This document shows, piece by piece, positions 11,056 to 23,981 of a stretch of DNA of 64,000 nucleotides. A model generated the notes under the pieces. The model did not search any database and had not been told where the DNA came from. It saw only the letters and a program-made list of their open reading frames with translations. The DNA comes from Crambe crambe. Taxonomy: Eukaryota > Porifera > Demospongiae > Poecilosclerida > Crambeidae. The stretch spans positions 1,984,001 to 2,048,000 of the forward strand of contig OZ004591.1 in assembly GCA_963924555.1 (NCBI GenBank), written 5' to 3'. The translations under genes and the position numbers were made by a program. Numbering within the stretch: the first letter of the stretch is position 1; every line of letters starts with the position of its first letter.

Positions 11056-11240
11056 CACCTTAAGTGAGACCACACAGTTGTGGCCATAGCAACTGAACAA
11101 TTGCCAGCAATTTCTACAGGGACATGATTGGGCAACTCGTGGATTACCTTGCACCTGTAAGTTTGTGAGTTGAACCAGATTTTGTGGGTGTTTATAGAGT
11201 TTACATGTGTAGTCCGAGTGCCCTGAGCCATCTCACACAT
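11056..11240 (-). pseudogene. Partial, internally deleted copy of LRRC58 exon 2
   Basis: Plus-strand text GTTGTGGCCATAGCAAC at 11077 repeats the same words at 11549. GTAAGTTTGTGAGTTGAAC at 11158 repeats 11876. The pieces between are shortened and rearranged (TTGCCAGCAATTTCTA, GGGCAACTCGTGGATTACCT). It therefore looks like a tandem duplicate of the second LRRC58 exon that has lost most of its middle. It lies about 230 bp downstream of the real gene's stop and has no usable reading frame. Confidence 0.7.
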
Positions 11241-11470
11241 GGGTGTATTCATGACACTGAAACACTAGCTAGCTTTGCCATGTTGAAAGATCAAACCTCC
11301 CAATATATAACATAATACATTACAATGGATCAATGAAGAGGTTGAATACAGTCACTCCACATATTGTTTTGAGGTTCATATTTAGCTAGAATTGAATGCA
11401 ATGCCAAAATATTCAAAAAACAAACAAACAAACAGATGATATCCTATAGGTATACATATAATTCTGGGTT

Positions 11471-12980
11471 CTAGCCGAGAAGGACCTTCTTCATCTTGTA
11501 TTTAGCAGCTTCTTCTTCCTCCTCGCTACCCGAGTGAGACCCCCCACAGTTGTGGCCATAGCAACAGGACTCCTCGTGCACACACATGGGGGAACACAGA
11601 TACTGCAGGAGGGGCACACGGTACTTCCCACAAAAGTCCACAAACTTTACCCTCTGAAAGTGAGGGTTGAAATAGACACCCTTACACTTTGGGTTGTCAC
11701 ATTGCTGGGATCCATTCAGATACTCCACTAGAACTTGAGGGATGGTCTTGCCACTGTAAGGAATCTGATTCTTTTTCACACAATTGCCAGCTATTTCTAA
11801 CAGCGAGGGGACGTGATTGGGCCACTCCTTGATGAAACGTATCACCAGTGGATTACCTCGCAGGCTAAGTTCCTGTAAGTTTGTGAGTTGAACAAGATTC
11901 TGTGGGAGTGTCTGGAGCTGATTCTGGTGCAGTCTAAGTGACCTGAGTTGGGTTAGATTAGTAAGCTGCTTGGGTAGGTAGGTGAGCTTGTTATCACAGA
12001 GTATGAGAGCGGTGAGGTTCTCGAGCTCTCCAATTTCGATGGGAAGTTCTTGCAATCGATTTCCTCCAAGGTACAAATAGTCCAGTCTGGAGAGGAACAA
12101 CAGAACACCATAAATTATCACTGGTAAACTGCACACACCCACCATCAAAAGCTGTAAGGTACTATCTCATGAATATCTTATGAGGTTTGCTTATTGTACT
12201 TCACACCAATGAATACAATAATGAGTCAATGAATAACTTGATAACATGTGACTTTACTGGAGTACACCATTATTCCACCCATATTCACCACTTGTGAACA
12301 TTTATGGAACATTTAATGACTTGATAAAAGCATCCTATATTCATTGCTATGAAAATGGTCAAGTGACCACAAGTTTTGAGCTATCCACAAGTCCCAAAGA
12401 ATTAAACACATAAAACCCTCCTCTGCATAATTTATACAGCAGCCACATTGTTCAGTCCCAAGGGTGACCATTATAACAAGGCTCCACTGCACTCACAACA
12501 AAACCAAGTCTACATACACAAATATACCAACCTTTTTAATCTTTTGATGGAGGGGGGTATATACGAGATGAAATTTCCACCGAGATGGAGGAATTCCAGT
12601 CCCTCCATCTCACACAGCTGAAGAGAAAACTGATCAAAACGGTTTCCACTGAGATTCAACTCTCTTAAGCCCTTCAACCCTCCAAAACCTTCTGGCAGAC
12701 TCTTCATGCTGTTGTGCTTCATGTTCAAGATTTTCAACTTGTGAAGCGAGCAGAATTCCAACGGGAGCTCAGTGAGTCCATTCGAGGAGATGTCTAAACT
12801 AAGGAGGTTTGAAAAAGCAGTCGCCACGGAGGGTGGTAGAGAATTCAGCCTGTTTGAAGAGAGGTTCAGTATCGTGACCTTTGCTCTTACAATCTCCTCC
12901 TCCAGTTCATCTGAAAGGTCACTCAGGGAGTTGTTAGAGAGATCTTTCTTGAGGTCGTCCATATCAGCTACGCTGGACAT
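11471..12980 (-). CDS. LRRC58: Leucine-rich repeat protein LRRC58
   Basis: Two exons (12980-12532 and 12086-11471) join in phase 2 to 354 residues; human LRRC58 is about 370. An N-terminal segment is followed by about nine leucine-rich repeats, for example LKILNMKHNSMKSLPEGF and LEFLHLGGNFISYIPPSI. The diagnostic C-terminal module is CDNPKCKGVYF, KFVDFCGKYRVPLLQYLCSP, an acidic Ser/Glu stretch and the final KMKKVLLG. LRRC58 is known as a substrate receptor linked to cullin ubiquitin ligases in mammals. Nothing here tests that. The start ATG faces PEX19 across 182 bp. A fragment copy lies downstream. Confidence 0.93.
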
Positions 12981-13162
12981 AGCTATCTATAATCCCTACC
13001 AGTTAGATAGCTTGGTTAAAATCACTAGCTGCCAGCAGCTAGCTTCCTTTTTAAAGTAGTATCGATAGTAGTATACACTCAGCAATTACTTTGTAACCAC
13101 GCCCCTTCGTGTTTGACACGTGGTGGGAGGTATAGCTAGCGAAGCCTTTCGTAGAATCGAAT
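12981..13162. promoter_or_regulatory. Shared divergent promoter, LRRC58 / PEX19
   Basis: Only 182 bp separate the two start codons, so both promoters must lie here or overlap the 5' UTRs. I see no clear TATA box. A GCTAGC/AGCTAGCT-rich stretch and CACGCCCCTTCGTG (13097-13110) are notable. Confidence 0.6.
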
Positions 13163-14361
13163 ATGGATACGGATGAGCCGGAGGTGGAGGTAGTGACCCT
13201 CAAGCCAGCAGAGGAGAATGGACTGAAAGTAGCTGAAGGTGATGTTACTGCACCCCAAGTAGCAGGGGGAGAAACCTGTTCATCTTCTAAGAATCCTATG
13301 GAGGAGGCTGAAGATGATGCAAGTGATCCAGAGTTGGATGAGCTATTAGACAGTATGTACTAACACTTTTTGATTGAATTGACCCTTGATCACAGTGTCA
13401 CTAACCTTAGAAAGGGGATCATAGTGGCGGGTGGGGTTTGACCTTTGGCAAGAGTCCTCTTTTGTAGCGACCATTCCAAATGCCATAGAGCAAACTTGGT
13501 TACTTCGATCATAATTATTTGTGGATCTTTAATCCTTCCTAAAGGTCAAACCCTACTCTCTCTTGACTACAAATACCTGGTGTAGGGTTCGTACTTTTTT
13601 TTTTGGTGGGGAGGGAAAACCAAATGTGTGCTGAAAAATTTTTTCCTGACTACACCCACTTTACAACTCTCAGCCAACAGAGAGAAAGTGGCATGGGGAA
13701 ATCCTGGGATGTCCCTACCTGTATGAGTTCTCTTTGTGACCAAAAACACCTGTTCCAAAGTACACCTTTATCCTTCCACAGAATCACTTGGAGAATTTGG
13801 AAAGTATGTCCCGCCCACTCTAAAGCCAGCACCAAATTCCCCTTCGTCTGTAATGCCTAAAGCTGCATCCTCTAAGGCCAGCCCGGCTGCTGGAGCCAAA
13901 CTCCCGTCTGGCGATCCGTACCCAGACTCTTCAGACTTTGAAGACATCTTTAATGCCGCAGAGGCTGAGGCACAGCTGGATGAAGTCATGAAGATGTTTT
14001 CCAGTGAGAACCCTGAACTTTGGAAGCAGTTGGAAAGCTTCAGCAAGTCTGTGGGATTGGACGATTTGGGGAAGGGACCCATCCCCCCACCTTCCAGTGC
14101 TGCTACCAAGGGGGAGTCGTCAGTGGATGCACGCATGGGGGCTGAAGGGACGGAGAGGACAACAAGTGGACAATCTGAAAGCAGTGGAGATAGCTCACTG
14201 GCTCAAAAGCTGGATGAAACCATGAAGAAAATGCAGGAAAATGCCTCCAAACTGACAGTAAGTTCTTAGTTGAAGCTTTTGAATTTAGCTCAGGTTTAAC
14301 TAGTTGGAGACTTATGAAAGCTCTTTTTATTTCTTCCTTCACCAGTCTCTAGGACAAAACT

Positions 14362-14454
<93 letters not shown>

Positions 14455-15402
14455 CCTCCTCTCTCTCTCCCTCCCTCTCTCTCTCTGCCATTTTTCTTAG
14501 TGTTATGTTTTGCCCTTTGTAGCCTGATCCTAAATTAGAAGGCTTGGGTGGCATGCTGAATCAGCTAGATCTCGGCTCAGAGGAAGGGGAGGATCAATTG
14601 ATGAAGATGATGCAGGGAATGATGTCCACACTTCTCTCCAAGGATGTCCTGTACCCATCTCTCATGGAGCTATGCAAACAGGTATGCTGTACAGAAAAGC
14701 TAACAGAAGATCAGTTAGTTGAGCAGTGAAATCTGGAGGAAGCACTCTCGCGGCAGACCCACGAACTCGCAATACATCATCATTAGCTGTTTGGACAGGC
14801 TCTATCGCCCATAGACACCATGCAGCAACAATTAATTAAGGGATTAAGGGGGTTATCTCATATATAGACCTTCTGGGAAGAGCATATTCACTCTACGATG
14901 TGTGTTTGACCTGGGGACAAAATTCTATCATGCCCCTCCCCCCTCCCCCAATTGATGATTACTTGCAAGGGGTGACCCTCTTTTATTATACCACTAGTAC
15001 CCTGACTGGCTTACCAGTCACCGTGGATCTGTATCTGAAGAGGACTACCAACGCTACTGCAAGCAACTTGAGGTCATGACTACCATCTGTAGAGAGTTTG
15101 AAAAGCCATTGGAAGGGGCGGAGCCAAGTCAAGCCAGCTCAGAAAAGATTCTTCAACTCATGCAGCAACTGCAGCAATATGGGCAGCCCCCAGAAGACCT
15201 TGCCGGGGGAGAAAATGTAGGTTGAAAAGTGCTGCATTGCAATCTCTCAGTGCACGATAGGTATCTTGTACACGATAGGTATCTTGTACATTGAGGATTC
15301 CACTGTGCATATATATTTTTTCAATAGATGCCACAAGCAGGAGTACCATCTGGACTACAGAATTTGATGGGCAGTGATCCTCAAAATTGTACTGTTATGT
15401 AA
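13163..15402 (+). CDS. PEX19: Peroxisomal biogenesis factor 19 (PEX19)
   Basis: PEX19 is the farnesylated chaperone and import receptor for peroxisomal membrane proteins. Five exons (13163-13352, 13782-14257, 14523-14681, 14998-15216, 15328-15402) join in phase to 372 residues; human PEX19 has 299. The N-terminus is acidic with DPELDELLD, the PEX3-binding type helix. Then come FGKYVPPTLKP, the middle FEDIFNAAEAEAQLDEVMKMF, the helical core MMQGMMSTLLSKDVLYPSLM and YPDWLTSHRGSVSEEDYQRY. The last four residues are CTVM, a CaaX box fitting farnesylation. The extra length lies in a Ser/Gly/Glu-rich linker. A long CT microsatellite fills part of intron 2. Confidence 0.96.
14366..14487. repeat. (CT)n microsatellite
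   Basis: An almost pure CT run with a CCTCC interruption in PEX19 intron 2. It gives a spurious Arg-Glu ORF on the minus strand. Confidence 0.95.
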
Positions 15403-15611
15403 TCAATCAAAATTAATTTATTTTTTGTGCACTTAAATTTCTTGACAATGTATGACGTCATTGAGCAATGTTTGCTGATTCAGCACAATATTCAATATTG
15501 CAAGGCGCACTTTTTTTTTGTTTTTGACTTCGAGTAGCTAGCCAGCCACCTGCAATAAAGAAGTTTGCCTGTGACTTCCGAGTCCATATCCTACGAGGAG
15601 GGTAGGCGATT

Positions 15612-18600
15612 ATGGCTTATAGGGTCCCTGCTGGAGCTGCAACTTTGGTGGAGGGTACGTTGTTTTATAGCTGCTGCCTAGCTAGCTGTAGTCACTTTTA
15701 GCTAGTTATGCAGCTGTACTTACTTGTATGTAGCCGAAGAAGTTATTCAAAACTGGTTGAGAGGAGTGGAGAATGCTAGGAACAGTGACGAAAGCAGTGG
15801 TGCAGAATCCAAACTTAGTAGACAGTATGGTAACACCCCACCCCCTCCAAACACCAAAGAAAACAATGACTTCCTCAGTCTGCTGGACTGGGAGCAAGGC
15901 AGCATTGTTGACAATGCTAAGAGTGTGGTGGAAGGACTTCTCAGGAAAGATTTAGGCACTGCTAATCTTGGATATAATGTACCAGAGTCACATGATCCCC
16001 GTATTGCCATGGAGATGAGACACAAAAAGGTACTTCACAAGCTAGATAGGGTGGAGAAAGCATGGAAGCATAACTAGTGACTTCTGTGTATGCGTATAGT
16101 AATCTTGTTCCTCTCCCCACAACAACAACAACAACAACAACAACAATCAATAACACCAACAACAACAACCTTGGGATCTTAATTCTGTGGTGGGTTTAGA
16201 ACTTGGAGACAGTAGCTAGGGGATTAGTTGCTGTACATCTGATAGTTGAACACAACTTTCATTTTACTGTTGCTCCTATAATTATTATACACTGATAGGT
16301 GAGAGAAAGACGCAAACTGAGAGATGAGAAGCACCAGCAACGCATTGAGAGTGAATTATTACTGAAGCAAGCGCAGAAAGAAGCTGAAGAAGTGGTCAAG
16401 AGGGAGGAAAAACTAGCCAGGGAGAGAGCGGTGCAGGAAGAGAAATTGCTAAATCAGCAGATAATGCTTATTCGTAACCAGATGAAGGAGCAGCAAAAGG
16501 CCAGAAATCAGCTTGCCATACAGCAGAAGACTGCTTTAGAGAGAGAGTTGAAGAAAAAGAAGAAAAATTATATGCAAGGAAGTAAAAAAGAAAGTGGGTG
16601 GAGTGTCAACTTGCTTGGGGCCAGTCCTATCGTACTACAAGCAGAAGAACTTATCAAAAGTGAGAAGAAAAGACAGCAGACAAGATCGGAGTTGATCAAG
16701 CAGCTAGAAGAGGCTACAGCATATGAAACTATGGAGAATATCAAGTTGATTCACCGATGTTTCTTTGCTTGGTACGAGACAGTGATGAAACAAAGGACTA
16801 AGTTGGCGAAGGCAGTGGTAGTGAGAGAGTGGAAACTAGTAGTGAGGGTGTGGGGGGCATGGAAGAGATTTGTGGCCCAGAGGAGAATGAGGAGGGAGAA
16901 GGATATGGTCACAAGGGAGATGATAATAATGAAGAGGTAAGTACAATTATGTGACCACACAAAAATAGAAAGTATGAAGAAGTGGACATATATGTTCTAG
17001 TACATAAATCATGTTTGAAAAGCTATTGAAGACAAGATTGGAGAGAGAGCAAAAAATTATTTTTCCTCTGAAAAAACCACCTCTCCAATAAGATCAGTGT
17101 ACCATAAGCCATTTTTTATTGGGTGTGGTACTTGGGACTGAAATCGGTGCGGAGATATAGTCACGCATGACAGGATGATTTCATGGCCCTACAGTTCTGA
17201 TCAGTTATGTACATATAGCACAGGGCAAATTCATAGCAGTGTTATAATTGCCCCTGTGATACAGGACCACCATTACAGTAATACAGCAGGTGTTTTAAAT
17301 CAATGCGAACTCATCAATTGTTAGGTCATAATTTGTTTCTGCAAATATGCATTTCAATCTAGGGAATATGAAGTGGCATCAGAGCACTATGAGAAACAAT
17401 TACTCCTCCGGGCACTTGGTGCGTGGAGGTTGGAGGTGAGACTGGCCAAGGCACAACAACAGCAGTTGGAACAACAGGAATTGCGTCGAATGAAAATGGA
17501 GGCCCTACTCAAAGTGGCAGCAAAAAAAGCTGAACATCAAAGGTATGTATATATCAGGTAGACCAAGGAAATGACTGATCAATTGTTGTAAGTTATTAAT
17601 ACTCAATTCTTCTAACTAGAGCTGGTGCATGCATGTTTAGTATTATGATGAGACCTATCTATATAGTGACCACCCTCTCTTTACAGAGGTCAAATCAATG
17701 GTAAATGCACTTATTGAAGTGATCTTTAAAGAGAGGTGGCCTCTAAATGGGGTGTCTCTTAATGCAGGTTTCACTGTATGTGTATAGAATTTAAGATGAT
17801 ATTGTCGATTATGAGACATAATTTTTCGTACAATGCATAATTCTATTGCAGTGAAGTACAGCATATTTCCAAATCTCCTTCACTGCCTTCACGTAAGGTC
17901 ATTCAACAGCCAAGACAGATTAGTAATCCACCAATTGAGGGCAAGAAGCCTCCAGTCCCCAAGGCACCACACACTCCAGAACCTGCTGTGTGGCAAATAG
18001 CCAAGGAACAGTTGGTAAGCTTGTAGTTAGTACAAGAATAAAGAATAACAAGGAGCAAGTCTTAAGCTAATTTCTGCATCTATTATGATTGCTAATAGGT
18101 CTGGGTCCAATAAGAATGTGCCTGATGAGTATAATGCTTTATTGTGTGTTGAAAATGAGAATACCTCACTTTCCCCCAGTTCATACTTTGAGCTACAGGA
18201 CACAAAAAAATTACATGTTTTGGGGTGATACAATTATACTATGATTTAGGAGGCTCAACAAGCTTTGAATACTTTGGGTGAGTCCACACTGAGTGGTTAT
18301 GCTCTGGTCTTTTAAAATGAGAATCTCTGCTGTAATTAATCCATACTGTATGATTATTATCTATAGGCACAGTTGATTAGTGACGTGGATCAGATTTCAG
18401 TGCAAAAGAATACATCTGGTGGAGCTCAACGAGAGAGTTTGAGTAGCTACAAAGACAATATCGAGAAACTAGAACCAACAGAGCGACACATGTCTGTGGA
18501 ACGAGAGGAAATTGGTTCCAACTGGACCTCCCTGCATCGTATGGCATCGGGTCTTCAAAATAAGGAGATCAAAAAGCCAAAACCTAAGCCAGTGACCAAA

Positions 18601-20368
18601 CCACTCCCCATGAAAGGTAGGGAAATTTAAATGACCTTTTTAACTGATATTTTTGAAATGCTGTTATACCCATCAGAATAATCCATCCCAATGGGCACAC
18701 ATTATTGTGCTGGGGCCCATATTATACCGGTTGGTTGACTGTCAGACCAAAATTATGACACCATTTCTATACACATGGGGTAACTCCTCAAATTTTTATC
18801 CCATTTGGTGCTCTGTAGTGGAACTCTCCCCTCCTACACACTCAAAAGGACACTTTTTTGTGTGTGTGTTCCACTAATCAGGATATCTTTATACTGTAGT
18901 CACCTTCCACTATGATAAAGTAGTGGAAAAGTTAAGCTGTGATCATGAAAATGAAATGTTAATTTCCCCTCTTCTATCAGGAATGGATAAAAGATCGATT
19001 GCCATTGCTGAGCGCAGAGCAGCTAGGGAGCAGCGAAAGGAAACTCTGTTGAAGGAAAAGGAAGAGCAAATGGCTAGAGAAGAACAGGAAAAGCAACAAG
19101 CGGAACTGGCTGCTAAAGAAGCCCTAATCCAACAGAGAAAAGAGAAAAGGAGATTAGCTAAGCAGGTGAGCAGTCCCATGTTACTCTCATTCATGCATAA
19201 TAGTTTTCATTCATGTGTATTCGTTATACATTATGTCTCTATACTTGCTTCTAATTATAACCTTCATTCCTTACTTGTTAAAGTTGCTAGGATCTGAAAA
19301 TTGAACACACAAATTTGACTTCTAAATCAGTACATGTGTTCTATATTTCTGTTTTTATCCAGAAAGAGATGGAGAGATTGGAAACACAACGGCTGCAGGA
19401 AGAGCTGAACAACAAGGCTTCAAACCATTACAGAATCGCACTGTTGCAGAGAAGAGGACTGCACCCATGGTGGAAATTTGTTCAGCAATGTAACGCAAAC
19501 AAGAAAGCAGCTGATAAATTGAGTGTCTACCTACTGCAGAGAACTATGTTTAGAAAATGGAAGAATTGCTGGTGTTCAGTGATGGCTGAGAAGGAAGTAA
19601 AAGCTCAGACGCTCCGCAGCAAAATATTGTTGAGAAGGCTATGGAGAGCTTGGATCAGAGTAAGGATGCATGGACAGTATATCCTTAATTATTTACTAGG
19701 CCTAGAATGTGACTATTAATCATTGTTAAGAGTCACACCTCTAATAAGGTACGACTTAACTATGGAGTTGAATCCTGAACTCATGCATGAACTCAATCTA
19801 CATAATGCTAAGGTTGCTTTCCAAAAATTAATAACTAGGGAAAGTAGGTGCTTGTATATTAATTTTATCCTTCTTCCGTATCTGTTCCACTCTTTTCCTA
19901 AAAAGACGGGCCTGGGTACGAGGCTACTCATTTCTTATGACTGTTGCATGTTTAGAGTGTAAAATTGAGTCGAGAGCAAGAGGACATAGCGATGAGAGCA
20001 TACCCTCACCTTGTGGTGAAGTGTGCGTTCCATGGATGGCAGAGGGTGACCAGAAAAGAACAGGCAGAGCAATGGGAGAAACTTGCACGTGCACGACGCT
20101 TCAGACAAAGGTATGTCAGAAAGAAGCTTGCCACAGACCACATGTGTACAAAAAAAAAAAAAAAAAAAAAAAAAAAGGCTGGTAAAAAATGAATGCTTTG
20201 TGGCTGCATAACTTTTGCAGGTTTCTCCAGCAACAAGTGTTGAGGGCTTGGCGTGGCTATATCCCCATAGCAAAAGAAGAGAGATCTAAGGAGGCTCGCA
20301 GGGCTGAACTGAGACGCAAGGTATCCTCATGGCTCACTGACTTTCATCCACAACCTCAGCCACCTTAA
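15612..20368 (+). CDS. CCDC191: CCDC191-like coiled-coil protein
   Basis: Ten exons (15612-15654, 15734-16029, 16299-16936, 17363-17542, 17852-18014, 18367-18616, 18981-19165, 19363-19659, 19956-20110, 20221-20368) join in phase to 784 residues. The N-terminal region has EEVIQNWLRGVENARN and DPRIAMEMRHKKVRERRKLR. Long Glu/Lys/Arg/Gln-rich coiled coils are interleaved with repeated Trp motifs: FFAWYETVMKQR, VWGAWKRF, ALGAWRLEV, HPWWKFVQQ, FRKWKNCW, LWRAWIRV, FHGWQRVTR and LRAWRGYI. The repeated 'W..' helix pattern resembles Sfi1/CCDC191-type calmodulin or centrin binding repeats. The end, RRKVSSWLTDFHPQ, is like the family's C-terminus. Its function is poorly known; a centrosomal or ciliary role is inference. 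Its stop is 160 bp from the PDE9A stop. Confidence 0.75.
16117..16170. repeat. (CAA)n microsatellite
   Basis: Repeated CAACAACAA in a CCDC191-like intron. Confidence 0.9.
20150..20176. repeat. Poly-A tract
   Basis: About 27 A bases in the CCDC191-like intron between exons 19956-20110 and 20221-20368. Confidence 0.95.
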
Positions 20369-20527
20369 CAATATTAAGTTTTACATTGAAATGAAAACTA
20401 TAACGCCAGACTCTCTCTCTGTACAAATGTTTGAGATGATATTGTTCAAAAAAAAAACAAAAAAACACAACAGATTACAATTATAACTTGATATTTGCAT
20501 TACTTGTTAACTGTACTGGAGCAGCTA

Positions 20528-23500
20528 TCATTTCTTTTGAAGAATCACACTGGCTTTTTGATACAGACTGTGACAACAAAGAATACCATAATGCTGGGCT
20601 GTAGCCAACTACACAAGAGAAGCCCTTACCGCATTGCTTTTTTCCTCTACAATTATGTCTTCCATCATCTTGAGGTGTTCATAATGATCAAGGGAAGATT
20701 TCAAGGGTTGAATCATGGCTTCTTCCACTTGAGGAAATAGCTAATGGTTGGATTAGTGAATTCTTGAAGGTTCTGCTGCATAACACCTACCTGTTTCATC
20801 AATTCAAAGAGAGGGATGAGCACAAATCTAATGAAACCGATCTGAGCAGTTGGCTTTGTGACTTTATCTCTGTCCATAAAGGGAGCCACTGGTAGTCCCT
20901 GTGCCTTTTCTCTGTCACTTTGCATAAAGTATTCTTCAAGCAGACAGTCTACCCATGGCTCTGAGACTTCCATTGGTCTCACTTCATTGGAGATATCACA
21001 ACATTTGATCAGTATCATCTTCAGCTGTGACGTATAATAGTTTACATACTAAGTACATAGTCAACGCAAATGTGGAAGGTACAAGTCAAATTCAAAATGT
21101 TTGCACCATAAATTTCGCTTAAAGTTCACACATAACAATCGGTAGAACAACTGAATCTGCATGACATGACTTGCATTTTTGCAGAAATAGCCAGCTGCAA
21201 ATCTTAGTTACTTGACGTGCATGTGATTTAATTGCACGAACTTTAAACAAGTATTTTGCGAAATTTACAAACAGTTTGAGTATCCTTCACAAATTAAATT
21301 CATTAAAATAGCTTTGGAAAGTGCAAACCATTCTTGTATGTGTACGACCATGAAATCCATGAAAATATGTAACTTTAATAATAGCATCCCATAATAGTCG
21401 TCTATAATTACCTTTGTCCGATGATTTTCGTCTTCGTGATCAAATCCCTTTACTAATACTTGCTTAAAATTCTCAATGATTTCACCATGTTTGGCCATAT
21501 CAGTTGCTAGAATCAGATCAATCATACCCTGTGTGCAATGATGTTAATTTCTATTCAAAATTAATGTTAAGTACTCTGTGTATTAACACCCCCCACCTAT
21601 ACATTTATATAGCATGCATGTAGTGAGGAAATTAAGCTTACTTGTCTGATCTTCTTGAAGCATTCTGGACTGACATATGCGAAAATGTTTGTTTCAGGCT
21701 ATAATTAATAATAATGTTTTTATGAATCAATTAATCATGTCACATGCTATGTCTATATCCTAAGTCATTGTTAGGTTGTGAGGAGGAGCTAAAGTATAAT
21801 ATGATGAATATATTAAATATCTAGCTCATTACAATGTCTCAACATGCTTCGTTGAAGTTCTCCTTATAATTATGGTGATACGGACCAAGCTTAAATAGTA
21901 TAACATTTCGACTATTATACCTGTGGGACTGTCGCATGGCTACACTTACATTTTCAAGGATTTCAAAGGCAACAGCACAGTGGTGGTTTTCTAATGGTGA
22001 TTTATCATTGTATCGGATGGCTAACTCTGTTCTTGCATTGATTTGGTAGCTTCAGAAAATACAGCAATGTGAAAAAAAAATACATATATGGACTCTTATG
22101 GAGTAGATAGCTTTTACCTAACTATAGAGTAGTGTATGCCATGTAGCATGTCTAGTCTCAAGTCTAACTATCTACTGCACCAGTTGTTCAAACAGTTTAG
22201 GGTGAAAGACAACAGAGAACACTTTTCTGCTCATGGTGGTGGCTTTACTATAGCTACAACTAAGAAATTGAGGTTGAACTGCTTAACTGACTTGGAAATC
22301 AAATCAAGAGGTAGCTAGCTCTTTAGCAGAGATAGTTTCTTTTGGAGTTAGTGCATCATGCCATGTAGCATGTCTAACTACATCATAACTACCTCATTAA
22401 GGCTATACACATGAACTCTAAAGAATTAAAATAGGAATCGAATAAGTTGAGAAAATTATAATAACAGTACCTGTTGGTGAAACCAGGATGATCAAGGTCA
22501 TGGCAAACTGCTGAAGTTATTAGAATTGCTATCTCCAATTTGGTAAAGACTTTCAAGAGGCCACATAGATGAATCATTCCATACATCTGTGTATGTGCAT
22601 TTGTATAAGATAGGAGTATACTGAAAATAATAGTTATACTGAATATGCCATTTGGTGTTGCTATTATTTTGGTGTCATTCTCGCATATGGATTGATTGTT
22701 AGATAATTTAATGATGAACACATAATAAGAGTACTCCATGCATAAGGCTATTTTGAACGGTGGGTAAATAGCTAGAGCTCATAAGCTCCACTTTGCCTTA
22801 TCTATAAGACTATACTCATTTCCAGCAGCTGGAATAGAATAGCTAATGTAGTAGCTTTAAAACATACCATTTGAGTAACACAAAAGCAGTGTCTGAAGTT
22901 ATGAAAAGGGTTATCTCTGTAATTCTCCTGAATGGAAAGCTGAAATATTCATAGATAATGAATGTAGCTACATCCAATTAAGGGATTATTATATCAGTGG
23001 ATTCAGTTTTCATCCTAGATCTGGGGGAGGGGGAGGATGTGAGGGAAATTGTAGGCCAATGCAGGACAGAAAATGGTGCTGCTTAGATAATTGTTTCTAC
23101 AATGGAAAGATTCTCTGATAAAGGACAGCGAAAGGGACAACACTTTCCATGTCAACTTTATACATTTTAGATGAAAACTGCTGGTCCCAATGTGTCCTTC
23201 ATTCAGAGGCTTTGCTATAGTTAGTAGGCTGAAGTATCATAGGAGCACGACTATAATATTGTGCTAATAATAATTATAGCTACTCTTCTTACCAGCCATC
23301 TCCTGAGGGTTATTGGATTGATCTTAAGTTCACTTAGCAGGCCCAATTCATGGTACATGTGTTCCATCAGAGAGAGCATTTCGTTCTGCTCCCAGTGCCA
23401 AATGTCAAATGTTGGTTTTTTCAAGTAGTTGATAGTTTCTTGAGTGAGGATGTACTTGGGATAGTGAGTGATGCCTCTGCTTCGTAACGCTTGCTGTTCA

Positions 23501-23916
23501 AGCTCGAGACTGCGCATTGTTGTCCTATGATGACATTCATGTACCTCATGTGTATGCATGCCATGTGTAGTAGTTAGCGCTTCCATTCATGTGTGTGCAT
23601 GCATGTAATAATAATGTACCAATCAGAAAATTAAAAATTTGTTCCACATAAAATTATACAGATATGCAGTTATAAGTGACATGACTTTAAAAGAATAGCT
23701 AGCTGAAGAAACCATCTGTGTATCTGCCTGAACACAGGAAACTTTGATATTAAGGATGATGAATATAATAACTCTTATAGCTACATGTAAAGGGTAATTG
23801 GTAGCTAACTGTGACATAGCCCTGGCTCTGTGGCAAGGAAATCAGGTGGTGGTGTCCTGTTACTATTATATTTTCCCTAAGCTAAAGGTATAAATTCTCA
23901 CCACGCACGCGCACGT

Positions 23917-23981
<65 letters not shown>

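Noticed and set aside
14360-14554. Arg-Glu repeat ORF on the minus strand
   Set aside because: Translation of the CT microsatellite in PEX19 intron 2.
18249-18276. Possible tiny exon (EAQQALNTL) in CCDC191-like
   Set aside because: It has splice-like borders but ends in phase 1, whereas the flanking exons join in phase 0. Including it gives an early stop.
19757-19845. Open stretch MELNPELMHELNLHNAKVAF between CCDC191-like exons
   Set aside because: The acceptor is weak. Exons 19659 and 19956 join in phase without it, and the donor would shift the frame. It might be a rare cassette.
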